From NCBI GenBank assembly GCA_009781005.1, contig WQYX01000019.1:1-60201 (forward strand): 60,201 nt of DNA, read 5' to 3'. Source of the stretch: Polyangiaceae bacterium (GTDB lineage Bacteria > Myxococcota_A > Polyangia > Polyangiales > Polyangiaceae). The notes below the pieces were generated by a model. It was not told where the DNA came from. It worked only from the letters and a program-made list of their open reading frames with translations, and did no database searches. Shown here piece by piece: positions 51,546 through 60,120 of this stretch (position 1 is the stretch's first letter; every line of letters starts with the position of its first letter). Made by a program: the position numbers and the translations under genes.

Positions 51546-52817
51546 TCAGAACTGCACGTGAAGACCGGCGCCGCCGCCTGACGGCGTCACGTACGGTGTT
51601 GGAGTCATGATGACAGTGCGCTTCTTCTTCGCGTCCGCAACGGCCTTTGCTGGCGTTGCCTTTGCCGAAGTTGGTTGATCGTTCGAGAACCAAAGCACGG
51701 CGCTCGTGACGCCGAAGGTGATTGCGACGCCGAACATCATGTCTGCGACGAGAGCGCTGTTCTCGCCGCGATCGGCGCGGCTCGACGTCGGGTTCTTGTT
51801 GAAATCGCTCTGCTGCGACAGAGCCGCGATGCCGAAGCCCACTCCGACACCGGCGGCAGCAACGGCCACGGCGCCCGTGATGTACGCGGGGACCTTGCTG
51901 CGCGGGGGAGGGGGAGACGGCGCAGGCGGCGGCGGTGGTGGCGCGACGGGCGTTTCCGCGACGACGGGTGGAGGCGGCGGTGGTGGCGGCGCCTCCTTCT
52001 TCACGAGTTCGACGCGAACGTCTTGTTTGGATGCGTAACCAACGTCGATCTCCTTGTCGGCAGACTCGAAGCCGTCGGCGGACAAACGGATTGTGTGCTT
52101 GCCCGCCGGAAGTTCGAGATCCGTTGGCGTCGACTTCGTGCTCGGTGTCGTTGGCGCGGCTGGCTGCGTTGCCTCTGGCGCGGCTGGTTGCGGCGCCTTC
52201 GGCGCTGTCGACGCGGCGTTGACGGTGCCTTCGGCAGGACCGCCTGGCGGCGGGACCTCAGGTCCCGGATCCACGGTGATCGCCGCACCGGCTGGCGTGC
52301 TCTCGACGTGTACTTTGCCCGGCATGGCTTTGATTTCGTCGAGCCGCTTCTTCGCCTCTTCCACGCTTTCTTTGTTTGCGGCCGGATCGGCAATGAACTT
52401 TTCGAATGCCGCAACGGCGTCGGGGTATTGCTCGAGTTTGTCGTGACTGAGCGCGATGTAACGCTGGGCCTGGGGCGACGCCTTTGCCGTGTTCGATGCT
52501 TCGAAGTCCCCGAGCGCACCCGCGTAGTCGCCAGCCTTGAACTTCTTGTCGCCCGAAGCAAAGAGCGCCTTTGGATCCGCCGGCTTTGCCGGCTTCGTTT
52601 TCGTGGTCTTCGCGTGCGGAGGTGTCGCCGGCTTTGCGGGTGCGGGTGCAGGCGCCTTGCCTGGGGCAGGTGCCGCTGGGGCAGAGGGCTTCGGCGGCGG
52701 CGGTGTCTCAATTGTGCCTGCCGTGGGGGCAATCTGAGCCGACGCGGGAGCCACGGCGAGACCCATGGCGACTGCGATTGCGCTCGCGACGCCTCTCGAA
52801 TTCCCGAGCATCTTCAT
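51546..52817 (-). CDS. TPR-like and PEGA-domain protein, exported
   Basis: 423 aa. A signal peptide (NSRGVASAIAVAMGLAVAPASA) leads to a Pro/Ala/Lys-rich linker, a short TPR-like part (KKFKAGDYAGALGDFEAS, LEQYPDAVAAFEKFIADP), a PEGA-type segment (GKVHVESTPAGAAITVDPG and, after an insert, LELPAGKHTIRLSADGFESADKE), then a Pro-rich stretch, one transmembrane helix (YITGAVAVAAAGVGVGFGIAAL) and a second hydrophobic segment near the end. PEGA domains are found in surface proteins, often in myxobacteria. ATG 52817 is chosen because it begins the signal peptide; a longer frame would start within repeat B6. Confidence 0.8.
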   Translation of the reverse strand: MKMLGNSRGVASAIAVAMGLAVAPASAQIAPTAGTIETPPPPKPSAPAAPAPGKAPAPAPAKPATPPHAKTTKTKPAKPADPKALFASGDKKFKAGDYAGALGDFEASNTAKASPQAQRYIALSHDKLEQYPDAVAAFEKFIADPAANKESVEEAKKRLDEIKAMPGKVHVESTPAGAAITVDPGPEVPPPGGPAEGTVNAASTAPKAPQPAAPEATQPAAPTTPSTKSTPTDLELPAGKHTIRLSADGFESADKEIDVGYASKQDVRVELVKKEAPPPPPPPPVVAETPVAPPPPPPAPSPPPPRSKVPAYITGAVAVAAAGVGVGFGIAALSQQSDFNKNPTSSRADRGENSALVADMMFGVAITFGVTSAVLWFSNDQPTSAKATPAKAVADAKKKRTVIMTPTPYVTPSGGGAGLHVQF

Positions 52818-52837
52818 GGGCGCGGAACTTACACCAG

Positions 52838-53028
52838 AACAGTGTCCAGTTGATGCGATCTCATCGTTGGGGCCTGCGGTGCGGTCCTCAAAGCCATGCA
52901 AGGCTGTTCACTTCGCCTTCGGCTCCGTCGCTCTCAGTGTACTCCGTCCAGCACGCTGGACTCCGTACAGTTCGAGTCCGGTCGCATCCCATGCCCCGCC
53001 TCGACCTCACATCAACTGGACACCGTTC
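52838..53028. repeat. family B body with foreign termini, hybrid copy B6
   Basis: 191 bp. The inner left arm is family B (GCGATCTCATCGTTGGGGCC and GGTGCGGTCCTCAAAGCC), but the outer ends are a different perfect 14-bp inverted repeat (GTGTCCAGTTGATG at the left, CATCAACTGGACAC at the right). The centre is extended by unrelated sequence. It lies 6 bases from the stop of the epimerase gene. Confidence 0.85.
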
Positions 53029-53034
53029 CAATGG

Positions 53035-53454
53035 CTAGCCGTGCGTCTCGTCTGGTTCGACGAGCTCGATGAGCAACCCGCCGGTTGCTTTCGGATGAAG
53101 GAACGCGACCTTGTGTCCGCGCGCGCCTTTGCGAGGCTTTTCGTCGAGAAGCGCCACGCCAAGCGACTTCAGGGTTGAAAGCGCTTCGTCGATGCCCTCG
53201 ACCTCGATGGCGACGTGATGCAGTCCTGGTCCGCGCTTCTCGAGGAAGCGCTCGAGTCCTTCATTGCCCTCCGTTGGCGAGATGAGCTCGATGTTCGAGT
53301 CGCCGATCGGCATGAGGACCGCTTCGGTCTTCATGTGCGCAACCACGTCGCGCACGGTGGGCTCGAGTCCGAGCACCTGTTTGTATTTTGCAATTGTTTC
53401 GTCGACGTCCTTCACGCAAACGGCAACGTGGTCGATCTTCTTGATACGGATCAT
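53035..53454 (-). CDS. mce: methylmalonyl-CoA epimerase
   Basis: 139 aa glyoxalase-fold enzyme that interconverts (R)- and (S)-methylmalonyl-CoA in propionyl-CoA metabolism. The start IRIKKIDHVAVCVKDVDE supplies the first His ligand; GLHHVAIEVEGIDEAL supplies the second block and LIELVEPD the Glu ligand. The length is typical. The start ATG is divergent from the lipoprotein at 53557. The methylmalonyl-CoA mutase genes are not in this window. Confidence 0.93.
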   Translation of the reverse strand: MIRIKKIDHVAVCVKDVDETIAKYKQVLGLEPTVRDVVAHMKTEAVLMPIGDSNIELISPTEGNEGLERFLEKRGPGLHHVAIEVEGIDEALSTLKSLGVALLDEKPRKGARGHKVAFLHPKATGGLLIELVEPDETHG

Positions 53455-53556
53455 GGCGGCGGTCGCAGACGTTAGCCGAAGTCGCCTGCTCTCGCGCCTT
53501 TTTGAGGCATCTTCGAGGCCTGCTGCGGCGTCCTTCGTGCTAAGCTCCTCTGCTCA

Positions 53557-54186
53557 ATGACGCGCATGTTTCTTTCGATTGGGTTGATTGGCACCATGGT
53601 CTCGTCTTTGGGTTGCGCTCCCACGCTGTCGCAACCGTTTCAAGACATGAAGTCCCAGTCTCAACCCATTACGATTTATCGATTACAGAACTACGAGTCC
53701 CAAGCGTCAACGGGCGGCGTTGCCGCTCCCGGAATGCTCCCGCCGCAGATTCAGCAGTGGATGTCGGCCGGCGCGCAATTGCTTCCACCAGGACTCCTTC
53801 CTCCCGGACTTCTGCCTGGCACTGCCCTCACACCCGCCCCAAATGCATCGCGCTTTCACAATTTTCCCATTCTCGGCACCGTGGTCGTGACCGACAGCAG
53901 GCAGCGCGACGACATCATGAATCTCTTTGGGAGCGAATCGAACTTCGTTCAACCTCGCCAAGCGTGCATGTTTGCCGAGTTCGGTTTCCAGATTGGCCAG
54001 GGTCCTGCGCCCGGTTCGCCCGCAGGCGCTCCCGCGGGTGCGCCGCCTGCGGATATCCTTGTTTCGCTCTCTTGCGATCAAGTCCAGCTAATCAATTACA
54101 ATTGGCCGCACGGCACGAGGAACGGTCTTGGACCGGACACTTCAAAAAAGATCATCGCCATCGTCCAAAGAGCATTTGGCAGCTAA
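53557..54186 (+). CDS. lipoprotein of unknown function
   Basis: 209 aa. Signal peptide (MFLSIGLIGTMVSSLGC) with lipobox. The mature part has PITIYRLQNYE, a Pro/Leu repeat (LLPPGLLPPGLLPG), then ILGTVVVTDSRQRDDIMNLF, a Pro/Ala/Gly tract and a closing segment with ILVSLSCDQVQLINYNW. No family is recognised. The gene is followed by element B7 and then plsB on the same strand. Confidence 0.7.
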   Translation: MTRMFLSIGLIGTMVSSLGCAPTLSQPFQDMKSQSQPITIYRLQNYESQASTGGVAAPGMLPPQIQQWMSAGAQLLPPGLLPPGLLPGTALTPAPNASRFHNFPILGTVVVTDSRQRDDIMNLFGSESNFVQPRQACMFAEFGFQIGQGPAPGSPAGAPAGAPPADILVSLSCDQVQLINYNWPHGTRNGLGPDTSKKIIAIVQRAFGS

Positions 54187-54211
54187 CGGTCATCCATGAA
54201 AACAAAGCTAT

Positions 54212-54331
54212 ACCGCTTTCAAGTTGACGCGAGGTCGAGGCGGGGCCGAGGAGCGGACCGGAATAGCCTTGGTTGGCTTTGAGGACCGCACCGCAGGCCC
54301 CAACGATGAGATCGCGGCAAATCGAAAGCGG
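54212..54331. repeat. family B hairpin element, copy B7
   Basis: 120-bp palindrome with termini ACCGCTTTCAAGTTGACG and CGGCAAATCGAAAGCGGC. The right end is one base before the plsB ATG, so its GAAAGCGG may now act as the ribosome binding site. No target duplication is evident. Confidence 0.93.
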
Positions 54332-54332
54332 C

Positions 54333-57038
54333 ATGGCGTCGTATGAACCCAATCCGGTGCTGGCTTGGATTTACCATCGCTTCTTCGAGCATATCGGAGT
54401 CGATAAAGCTTGGGCCGATCGCGTTCGACAGGCCGAGGCACGTGGAACGGCCGTTTATATTTTACGCAATCTCTCCTTCGTAGACTTTCTCGCGCTCGAT
54501 TATCTCACCAAGCGCCTCGGCCTGCCGCAGGTGCGCTTCGCCAACGATCTTGGCCTGTGGGTTTTCGAGCCCATGGGGCGCGGATGGCTGTCAGCGCTCG
54601 AACCGCGCAGCGAGGCACGCGAGATCGAGCGCCTTCGGCGCGTGCTCGACGACGGTTTTTCGGCAGCATTGTTTCTGAAGCGTCCGCCGTCGTTGCTCGA
54701 ACCGTCGGCTGTCTCGCGCCAGCGTGGCGGCACCGTCACACCGCTGCCAACGCGCGGCAAGACCGAGGGCGACGCCTACCTTCGAGGGATCCTCGAAGCG
54801 CAGCGCGCGCAGAGCACACCGATTCTTCTCGTTCCGCAGGTCTTCGTGTGGACGCGCAACCCAGACGCGCGCAAGCAAAACGCTGTCGATGCGCTGTTCG
54901 GGCCGCGTGAGTGGCCGGGCAAAATCCGCACGGTCATGCAGTTTCTCGCGAATCGGCGGTACGTCACGCTTCGCGCCGGTGAGCCCGTCGACGTTCGCGC
55001 ATTCCTCGAGCAAGAGATGCATGGTCACGACGGAGAAGCGCCTACCGACGAGGTGCTCGTTCGTCGGCTCACGTACACGCTTTTGCGGCGTCTCGAGCGC
55101 GAGCGCCGCAGCGTCATCGGTCCGGCAAAAAAAAGTGCGGACCGTTTGCACGATCAGGTCGTGCGCAGTCCCCGCCTGCAGAAGTTCATTCGCAACATGG
55201 CAGGCGAAGGCGCGACGGAGCGGCGTGTGCTCGGTTTCCGCGCCCTGTCCATGCTGCGCGACATGGAAGCCGAGGTCGATCAAAATGCCGTACGCGCACT
55301 CAACGCTGCGTGCGACCACACCATCAAACGGATGTACGCGGGCATCGAGATCGACGAAGCAGGTCTCGCCCGTCTGCGCGAAGCCGCGAAGGATGGAACC
55401 CTCATCCTTCTGCCAAGCCACAAATCACACGTCGACTACATCATTCTGACGCGTCTCTTCTTCCGATCGAACATGCCCGTCCCCATCGTCGCGGCGGGTG
55501 ACAACCTCGCGTTCTTTCCGCTTGGCCCCATCCTGCGTCGCGCCGGAGCATTCTTCATCCGCCGAAGCTTCAAGGGCGATCGTCTCTACGGCGCCGTCGT
55601 CGACGCGTACATGCGTCGCCTGCTGATGGACGGATGGAGCCTCGAGTTTTTTCTCGAAGGCGGCCGCTCGCGAACGGGAAAGCTTCTACCGCCGAAGCTC
55701 GGGCTCCTGTCGATTGTCGTCGACGCCGTTCTTGGTGCAGAGAAAGGTTACAGCGCGCGCAGAGTCTTTTTCTGCCCGATCTCGATCGGCTACGAGCGCG
55801 TGGTCGAAGAGCGCTCGTACGTCCGTGAGCTCACCGGAGGCGACAAGCAGAAGGAAGATGTCGGCGGTCTCCTCCGCGCCGCCGAGACGGCGCTGGGTCG
55901 CTACGGACGGCTCAACGTGCAGTTCGGCGAGCTTCTCAACCTTCAACAGATCCTCGGCGAGATCGAACGCGAACGGCCCAGCGACGGTGCAACGAGTGAT
56001 CTCGCGAAGCTCACTCCCCCCAAGCGCCGAGCGCTCGTCACGCGCCTCGCCTACCGCGTGATGAACGAGATCAATCGTGTCACCGCCGTGACACCTGGCG
56101 CGCTCGTCGCCACAGCGCTTCTGACACACAAAAAAAAGGGGATCTCGCATCCGGATCTCGTCGCCGCGTGCGACCGCATCGCCCGTATCCTCGTCGGCTC
56201 GAAGGCCCGCTTCACCCCGTCGCTCGTCCGCGCGCGCACCGTGCGCGGTGCGCTGCCCGTTCTTCGTCACGAGGCCATCTGCGAAGCGTGCGAGCTTTTT
56301 CTCCGCGCCGGGCATGTCGAGGTGCACCGCCCGGGAGATCCGATCGGCGACAAGCGTTCGGTTCGCCCTGGTCCCGAAGCGTTCTACGTCGTGCCGGACG
56401 TGGCGCGCCTCTCGCTCGACATCGCAAAGAACCTCCTCGTTCATTTCTTCGTTTCGCGCGCCATGATCGCCATCCCGCTCACGGCGCGCGACGGCGCTCG
56501 TGCTCACGACGCGGCCGGCGCTTTCGACCACGCGTTGCTCGCCGAACGCACGCAAGCGCTCTCACGCCTGTTCAAGTACGAGTTCCAGTTTCGCGCAGAC
56601 GCATCCTTCGAAACCATCTTCGCCGAGACGCTTTCGGCCATGGAGTCGGACGGCGAAATCACGCGCGACGCTTCTGGCAACGTGCGCCTCGCGAGCGAAG
56701 GCGAAGGCCACGAACGTATGGTGCTCTACGCGCGCATGGTCCGTCACTTCGTCGAGGGTTACGCGGCCGCGGCGCGGTCGCTCGCGGCGCTGCTCAAAGG
56801 AGCACTCTCGCACAAGGACCTCGTCAAGCGCGCGATGGCCATTGGTGAACGCATGTTCCTCGCGGGCGAGATCGAATCGCGCGAAGCGGTGAGCCGCCCC
56901 ATCGTGGAAAACGCGCTGCTTGCATTCGTCGATCTCGGCTACCTCGCACGCACCGAGGGCAAACTGGCTCTGCCCGAGAGCTGCGCGACGAGCGAAGCCG
57001 TGCGCACGGTCGAAGGACGCGTCGCTAGTTACTTGTAG
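54333..57038 (+). CDS. plsB: glycerol-3-phosphate acyltransferase PlsB
   Basis: 901 aa, close to the roughly 800-aa norm for PlsB. It acylates glycerol-3-phosphate at the membrane, the first step of phospholipid synthesis. The acyltransferase blocks are intact: HKSHVDY (residues 363-369, catalytic His and Asp), GDNLAFFPLGPILRRAGAFFIRRSF and the EGGRSRTGKLLPPKLGLL segment. An N-terminal 300-residue region and a long C-terminal region are typical. ATG 54333 is exactly at the end of repeat B7, and no other start is nearby, so the leader of this essential gene is the hairpin. It ends 11 bases before the permease gene. Confidence 0.92.
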   Translation: MASYEPNPVLAWIYHRFFEHIGVDKAWADRVRQAEARGTAVYILRNLSFVDFLALDYLTKRLGLPQVRFANDLGLWVFEPMGRGWLSALEPRSEAREIERLRRVLDDGFSAALFLKRPPSLLEPSAVSRQRGGTVTPLPTRGKTEGDAYLRGILEAQRAQSTPILLVPQVFVWTRNPDARKQNAVDALFGPREWPGKIRTVMQFLANRRYVTLRAGEPVDVRAFLEQEMHGHDGEAPTDEVLVRRLTYTLLRRLERERRSVIGPAKKSADRLHDQVVRSPRLQKFIRNMAGEGATERRVLGFRALSMLRDMEAEVDQNAVRALNAACDHTIKRMYAGIEIDEAGLARLREAAKDGTLILLPSHKSHVDYIILTRLFFRSNMPVPIVAAGDNLAFFPLGPILRRAGAFFIRRSFKGDRLYGAVVDAYMRRLLMDGWSLEFFLEGGRSRTGKLLPPKLGLLSIVVDAVLGAEKGYSARRVFFCPISIGYERVVEERSYVRELTGGDKQKEDVGGLLRAAETALGRYGRLNVQFGELLNLQQILGEIERERPSDGATSDLAKLTPPKRRALVTRLAYRVMNEINRVTAVTPGALVATALLTHKKKGISHPDLVAACDRIARILVGSKARFTPSLVRARTVRGALPVLRHEAICEACELFLRAGHVEVHRPGDPIGDKRSVRPGPEAFYVVPDVARLSLDIAKNLLVHFFVSRAMIAIPLTARDGARAHDAAGAFDHALLAERTQALSRLFKYEFQFRADASFETIFAETLSAMESDGEITRDASGNVRLASEGEGHERMVLYARMVRHFVEGYAAAARSLAALLKGALSHKDLVKRAMAIGERMFLAGEIESREAVSRPIVENALLAFVDLGYLARTEGKLALPESCATSEAVRTVEGRVASYL

Positions 57039-57049
57039 TTTGCATCTTC

Positions 57050-58180
57050 ATGTCATCAACACGAGATGAGCCGCAGAAGGACAAGGAGCAACCGGACTCC
57101 CTCCTGGCGCGCGGGCTGAGTGGCCGGCGTCCGCTCGTACAGTGGGCTGTCCTCCTCCTCACGTCGGCGGTGCTGTCTATACTCCTTCGTGCCGTACACA
57201 TCCCCGCCGCGTTCTTGCTCGGCCCGATGATCGCGGGCATTGCCGTTGCGGTGATGCGCGCTTCGATCCGCGTGCCGCGGTGGTCTGCGATGTTGGCGCA
57301 GGGTGTCGTTGGCGGTCTCATCGCAAGCCGCTTCACGCCGAAGGTTCTTGGTGGCCTCGGCCGCGCCTGGAAGCTGGATCTCCTCGTGACGGCCGGTGTC
57401 GTTGGCGCAAGTAGCCTGCTCGGTTGGTCGCTCGCGCGACTGCGCGTTCTTCCCGGCTCAACGGCGATATGGGGCTCGGCGCCGGGCGGTGCCACTTCGA
57501 TGGTCGTGATGGCCGAAGAATCTGGGGCAGACGGCAGGCTCGTCGCCTTCATGCAGTACCTGCGCGTGCTGCTCGTCGCGCTCGCCGCGTCCGCGGTGGC
57601 TCACTTCGCTGTTCCCGGCGCCAGCCTGAGTCACGCGGCCTCGATGTTCGGGCAGTTTGATCTCGTACGCTTTGGCGGAACGCTCGTCATCGTGTTTGGT
57701 GGCGCCGTGCTCGGCCGTGTCTCGCGCATTCCTTCGGGGGCCATGCTGGTTCCGATCTTCATCGGTGGCGTCACGAACGCAACCGGATGGCTCACGCTGG
57801 AACTTCCGCCGTGGCTGCTCGTTGCGAGCTACGCGCTCGTCGGTTGGATGGTGGGCGTGCGGTTCACTCGGGAGATCCTCGTCTACGCGGCGCGCGCGGC
57901 ACCTCGCATTCTCGCGGCGATCGTCGTGCTACTCGTCATCTGCGGTCTCATGGGAGGCGCGCTGACGCTGTTCGCAGGAATCGATCCACTGACCGCGTAT
58001 CTCGCCACGAGTCCCGGCGGTGTCGACACCGCAGCCATCATCGCCTCGTCGTCGAACAAGGCCGATCCGCTCTTCGTCATGACTCTCCAGCTCACGCGCG
58101 CCATCACGATGCTCCTTCTCGGACCAACACTTGCGAAGCGAGTCGCACGCTCGTTTGCCGATGACGAGGGAGTTGGATGA
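57050..58180 (+). CDS. AbrB-family membrane permease
   Basis: 376 aa with about ten helices in two repeats, the AbrB-duplication family (formerly called ammonia monooxygenase-like). Repeated segments include HIPAAFLLGPMIAGIAVA and RIPSGAMLVPIFIGGVTNATG; GSAPGGATSMVVMAEESGAD and ATSPGGVDTAAIIASSSNKAD match the paired family motifs. Function is regarded as transport or regulation, substrate unknown. The TGA stop overlaps the ATG of the next gene (ATGA). Confidence 0.85.
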   Translation: MSSTRDEPQKDKEQPDSLLARGLSGRRPLVQWAVLLLTSAVLSILLRAVHIPAAFLLGPMIAGIAVAVMRASIRVPRWSAMLAQGVVGGLIASRFTPKVLGGLGRAWKLDLLVTAGVVGASSLLGWSLARLRVLPGSTAIWGSAPGGATSMVVMAEESGADGRLVAFMQYLRVLLVALAASAVAHFAVPGASLSHAASMFGQFDLVRFGGTLVIVFGGAVLGRVSRIPSGAMLVPIFIGGVTNATGWLTLELPPWLLVASYALVGWMVGVRFTREILVYAARAAPRILAAIVVLLVICGLMGGALTLFAGIDPLTAYLATSPGGVDTAAIIASSSNKADPLFVMTLQLTRAITMLLLGPTLAKRVARSFADDEGVG

Positions 58181-59913
58181 TACGGTCATGCGTGTGGCCA
58201 TCGTGGAGGCCGGAGCACGTTCTGTTCGAAGACGAGGACTTGTTCGCGGTCCATAAACCGCCGGGCGTGCCGAGTCAGGCCGCGCAGCCAGACCGACCCG
58301 ATGATCTCGTCACGCGCCTGAAGCTCTTTCTCATGGAGCGCGATGGTCTTGCGAGGGAGCCGTACCTCGGGATCCACCAGCGGCTCGACCGAGACACGAG
58401 TGGCGTCATCGTCTTCACCAAACGCAAGAGTGCGAATGCATCGCTCGCCGAACAGTTCGAGCGACGCGAGATCGACAAGCGTTACGTTGCGGCCGTCCGC
58501 GGCCTGCCTTCCCACGCGCGTGAAACAGTTCTCGTCGATCACCTGCGACGCGTAGAAGATCATGTCGAGGTGGTGCGTGGGGTGCGCGCGCTCGGAGGCC
58601 GCGGAGGCATTCAGCGCGCCGTCACTCGCTTGCGCGTTCGGGCTCGCACGGACGACCGCGCGATTGTCGATCTCGTGCTCGAAACCGGTCGCATGCACCA
58701 AGCTCGCGTGCAGCTTGCCCATGTGGGCGCGCCCGTTGCCGGCGATCCGATCTACGGCGGAGCGCCCGCGCCGCGGCTCATGTTGCATGCTGCATCTATC
58801 GCGTTTTTGCATCCGCGAACGGGCAAGCGCGTCGTCATCGCCGACCGTGATACTTCTGCGCTCGAAGCTTGGGTCGCGAGAGGCGATCTCGGCGCCAGGA
58901 TCTACGACGACGATGCAGCGCTCGATGCAGCGATGGCGCTGGCGGTCGAGAGGCGGTGGGGGCTTGGCCGAAGCGACGGAAAAACGACCGCGTTCCGGCT
59001 CATCAACGAAGACGGCGACGCGCTGCCCGGGCTCGCCGTGGATGTTTATGGCGAGCACCTCGTCGCGCAAATCTACGCGAGTGAAATCTGGAACGACCAT
59101 CCGGCGCGCCGCGACCGCGTGCTCGACCGGCTGCACGCGCTCGGATTCCGCGGCGTCTATCTAAAGATTCGTCCGAAGCAAGCCAACGTCTTGGTCGACA
59201 CGCGCCGTGAAGACATCGCGCCCGCTTCTCCGGTGCGCGGCGAGGCGGCGCCCGAAATCGTCACGATTCACGAAGAGGGCACTCCCTTCTGCGCGCGCCT
59301 GTCCGACGGACTGTCAACCGGCATCTTTCTCGATCAAAGGCAAAACCGAAGGCTTTTGCGATCCCTCGCGAAGGGTGCGCGAGTGGCCAACGTCTTTTCG
59401 TACACGTGTGCATTCAGCGTCGTCGCGGCACTCGGTGGCGCATCGCGCACGGTCAGTGTGGATGCTGCGGTCGTCGCCCTCCTACGCGGTCGCGAGAACT
59501 TCGCAGCGGCAGGCGTCGATCTCGATGGCGGCAACGCGTCCTTGCATACGTTCATTGCCGAAGACGCATTCTCATGGCTCTCACGCGTCCATGCGAAGGG
59601 CGACGCCTTCGACCTCGTCGTGCTCGATCCGCCGAGCTATTCGTCGACGAAGAAGCGACGTTTCGTTGCGGAGAGCGATTACGGTGAGCTCGTCGCGCTC
59701 GCCGTCCGCGTGCTCGCACCCGGCGGCAAGATCATTGCGTGTTGCAACCATCGCGGCGTCTCGCGCACGAAATTCCGGCGTATGGTTCATGCGGGCGTGC
59801 GCATGGCGGGGCGCGAGCTCTTGCAGCAGAAGGATCTGCCTGATGGGCAGGACTTCCCGCCTCCGTTAGGCAAAGAGCCTTTCATGAAGAGCGTGCTCGT
59901 GACGGTTCGCTAG
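58177..59913 (+). CDS. fused RluA-type pseudouridine synthase and RlmI-like methyltransferase
   Basis: 578 aa. Residues about 10-220 are an RluA-family pseudouridine synthase with the catalytic Asp in HQRLDRDTSG (D71), KRYVAAVRG, and RMHQARVQLAHVG. Residues about 260-578 resemble RlmI/RlmL-type SAM methyltransferases (NVFSYTCAFSVVAALGGA, DLVVLDPPSYSSTKKR). RlmI normally has an N-terminal PUA domain; here the synthase domain takes its place. The fusion suggests coupled modification of one RNA. The ATG overlaps the permease stop (ATGA). The TAG stop is directly followed by element B8. Confidence 0.88.
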   Translation: MIRSCVWPSWRPEHVLFEDEDLFAVHKPPGVPSQAAQPDRPDDLVTRLKLFLMERDGLAREPYLGIHQRLDRDTSGVIVFTKRKSANASLAEQFERREIDKRYVAAVRGLPSHARETVLVDHLRRVEDHVEVVRGVRALGGRGGIQRAVTRLRVRARTDDRAIVDLVLETGRMHQARVQLAHVGAPVAGDPIYGGAPAPRLMLHAASIAFLHPRTGKRVVIADRDTSALEAWVARGDLGARIYDDDAALDAAMALAVERRWGLGRSDGKTTAFRLINEDGDALPGLAVDVYGEHLVAQIYASEIWNDHPARRDRVLDRLHALGFRGVYLKIRPKQANVLVDTRREDIAPASPVRGEAAPEIVTIHEEGTPFCARLSDGLSTGIFLDQRQNRRLLRSLAKGARVANVFSYTCAFSVVAALGGASRTVSVDAAVVALLRGRENFAAAGVDLDGGNASLHTFIAEDAFSWLSRVHAKGDAFDLVVLDPPSYSSTKKRRFVAESDYGELVALAVRVLAPGGKIIACCNHRGVSRTKFRRMVHAGVRMAGRELLQQKDLPDGQDFPPPLGKEPFMKSVLVTVR

Positions 59914-60120
59914 GACCGCTTTCGATTTGCCGCGATCTCATCGTTGGGGCCTGCGGTGCAGTCAGTAGCGGCCCCATCCGCGCCGCTCGCTGCGCTCGCT
60001 GCGCAGCCTTCCCCTTGTCACGTGCTCGTCAGGGCCGAAGCGGCCCTTCCTGCGCACGGACGGGGAAGGCTGTTCCCGGTCCGCTGCTCGGCCCCGCCGG
60101 GAACCCCGAGCAGGTTGCGG
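59914..60120. repeat. family B hybrid element, copy B8
   Basis: Begins with the family B terminus GACCGCTTTCGATTTGCCG and inner arm CTCATCGTTGGGGCC, then diverges into a different GC palindrome (AGCCTTCCCC / GGGGAAGGCT arms and a GGCCGAAGCGGCC core). A recognisable right B terminus is missing, so the right boundary is approximate. The rest to 60201 shows no gene. Confidence 0.7.

Noticed and set aside
25823-54331. Target-site duplication for family B
   Set aside because: Flanks of B2, B4, B5 and B7 do not agree with each other in a consistent way; GA/TC at the ends belongs to the inverted repeat itself, so no duplication is claimed.
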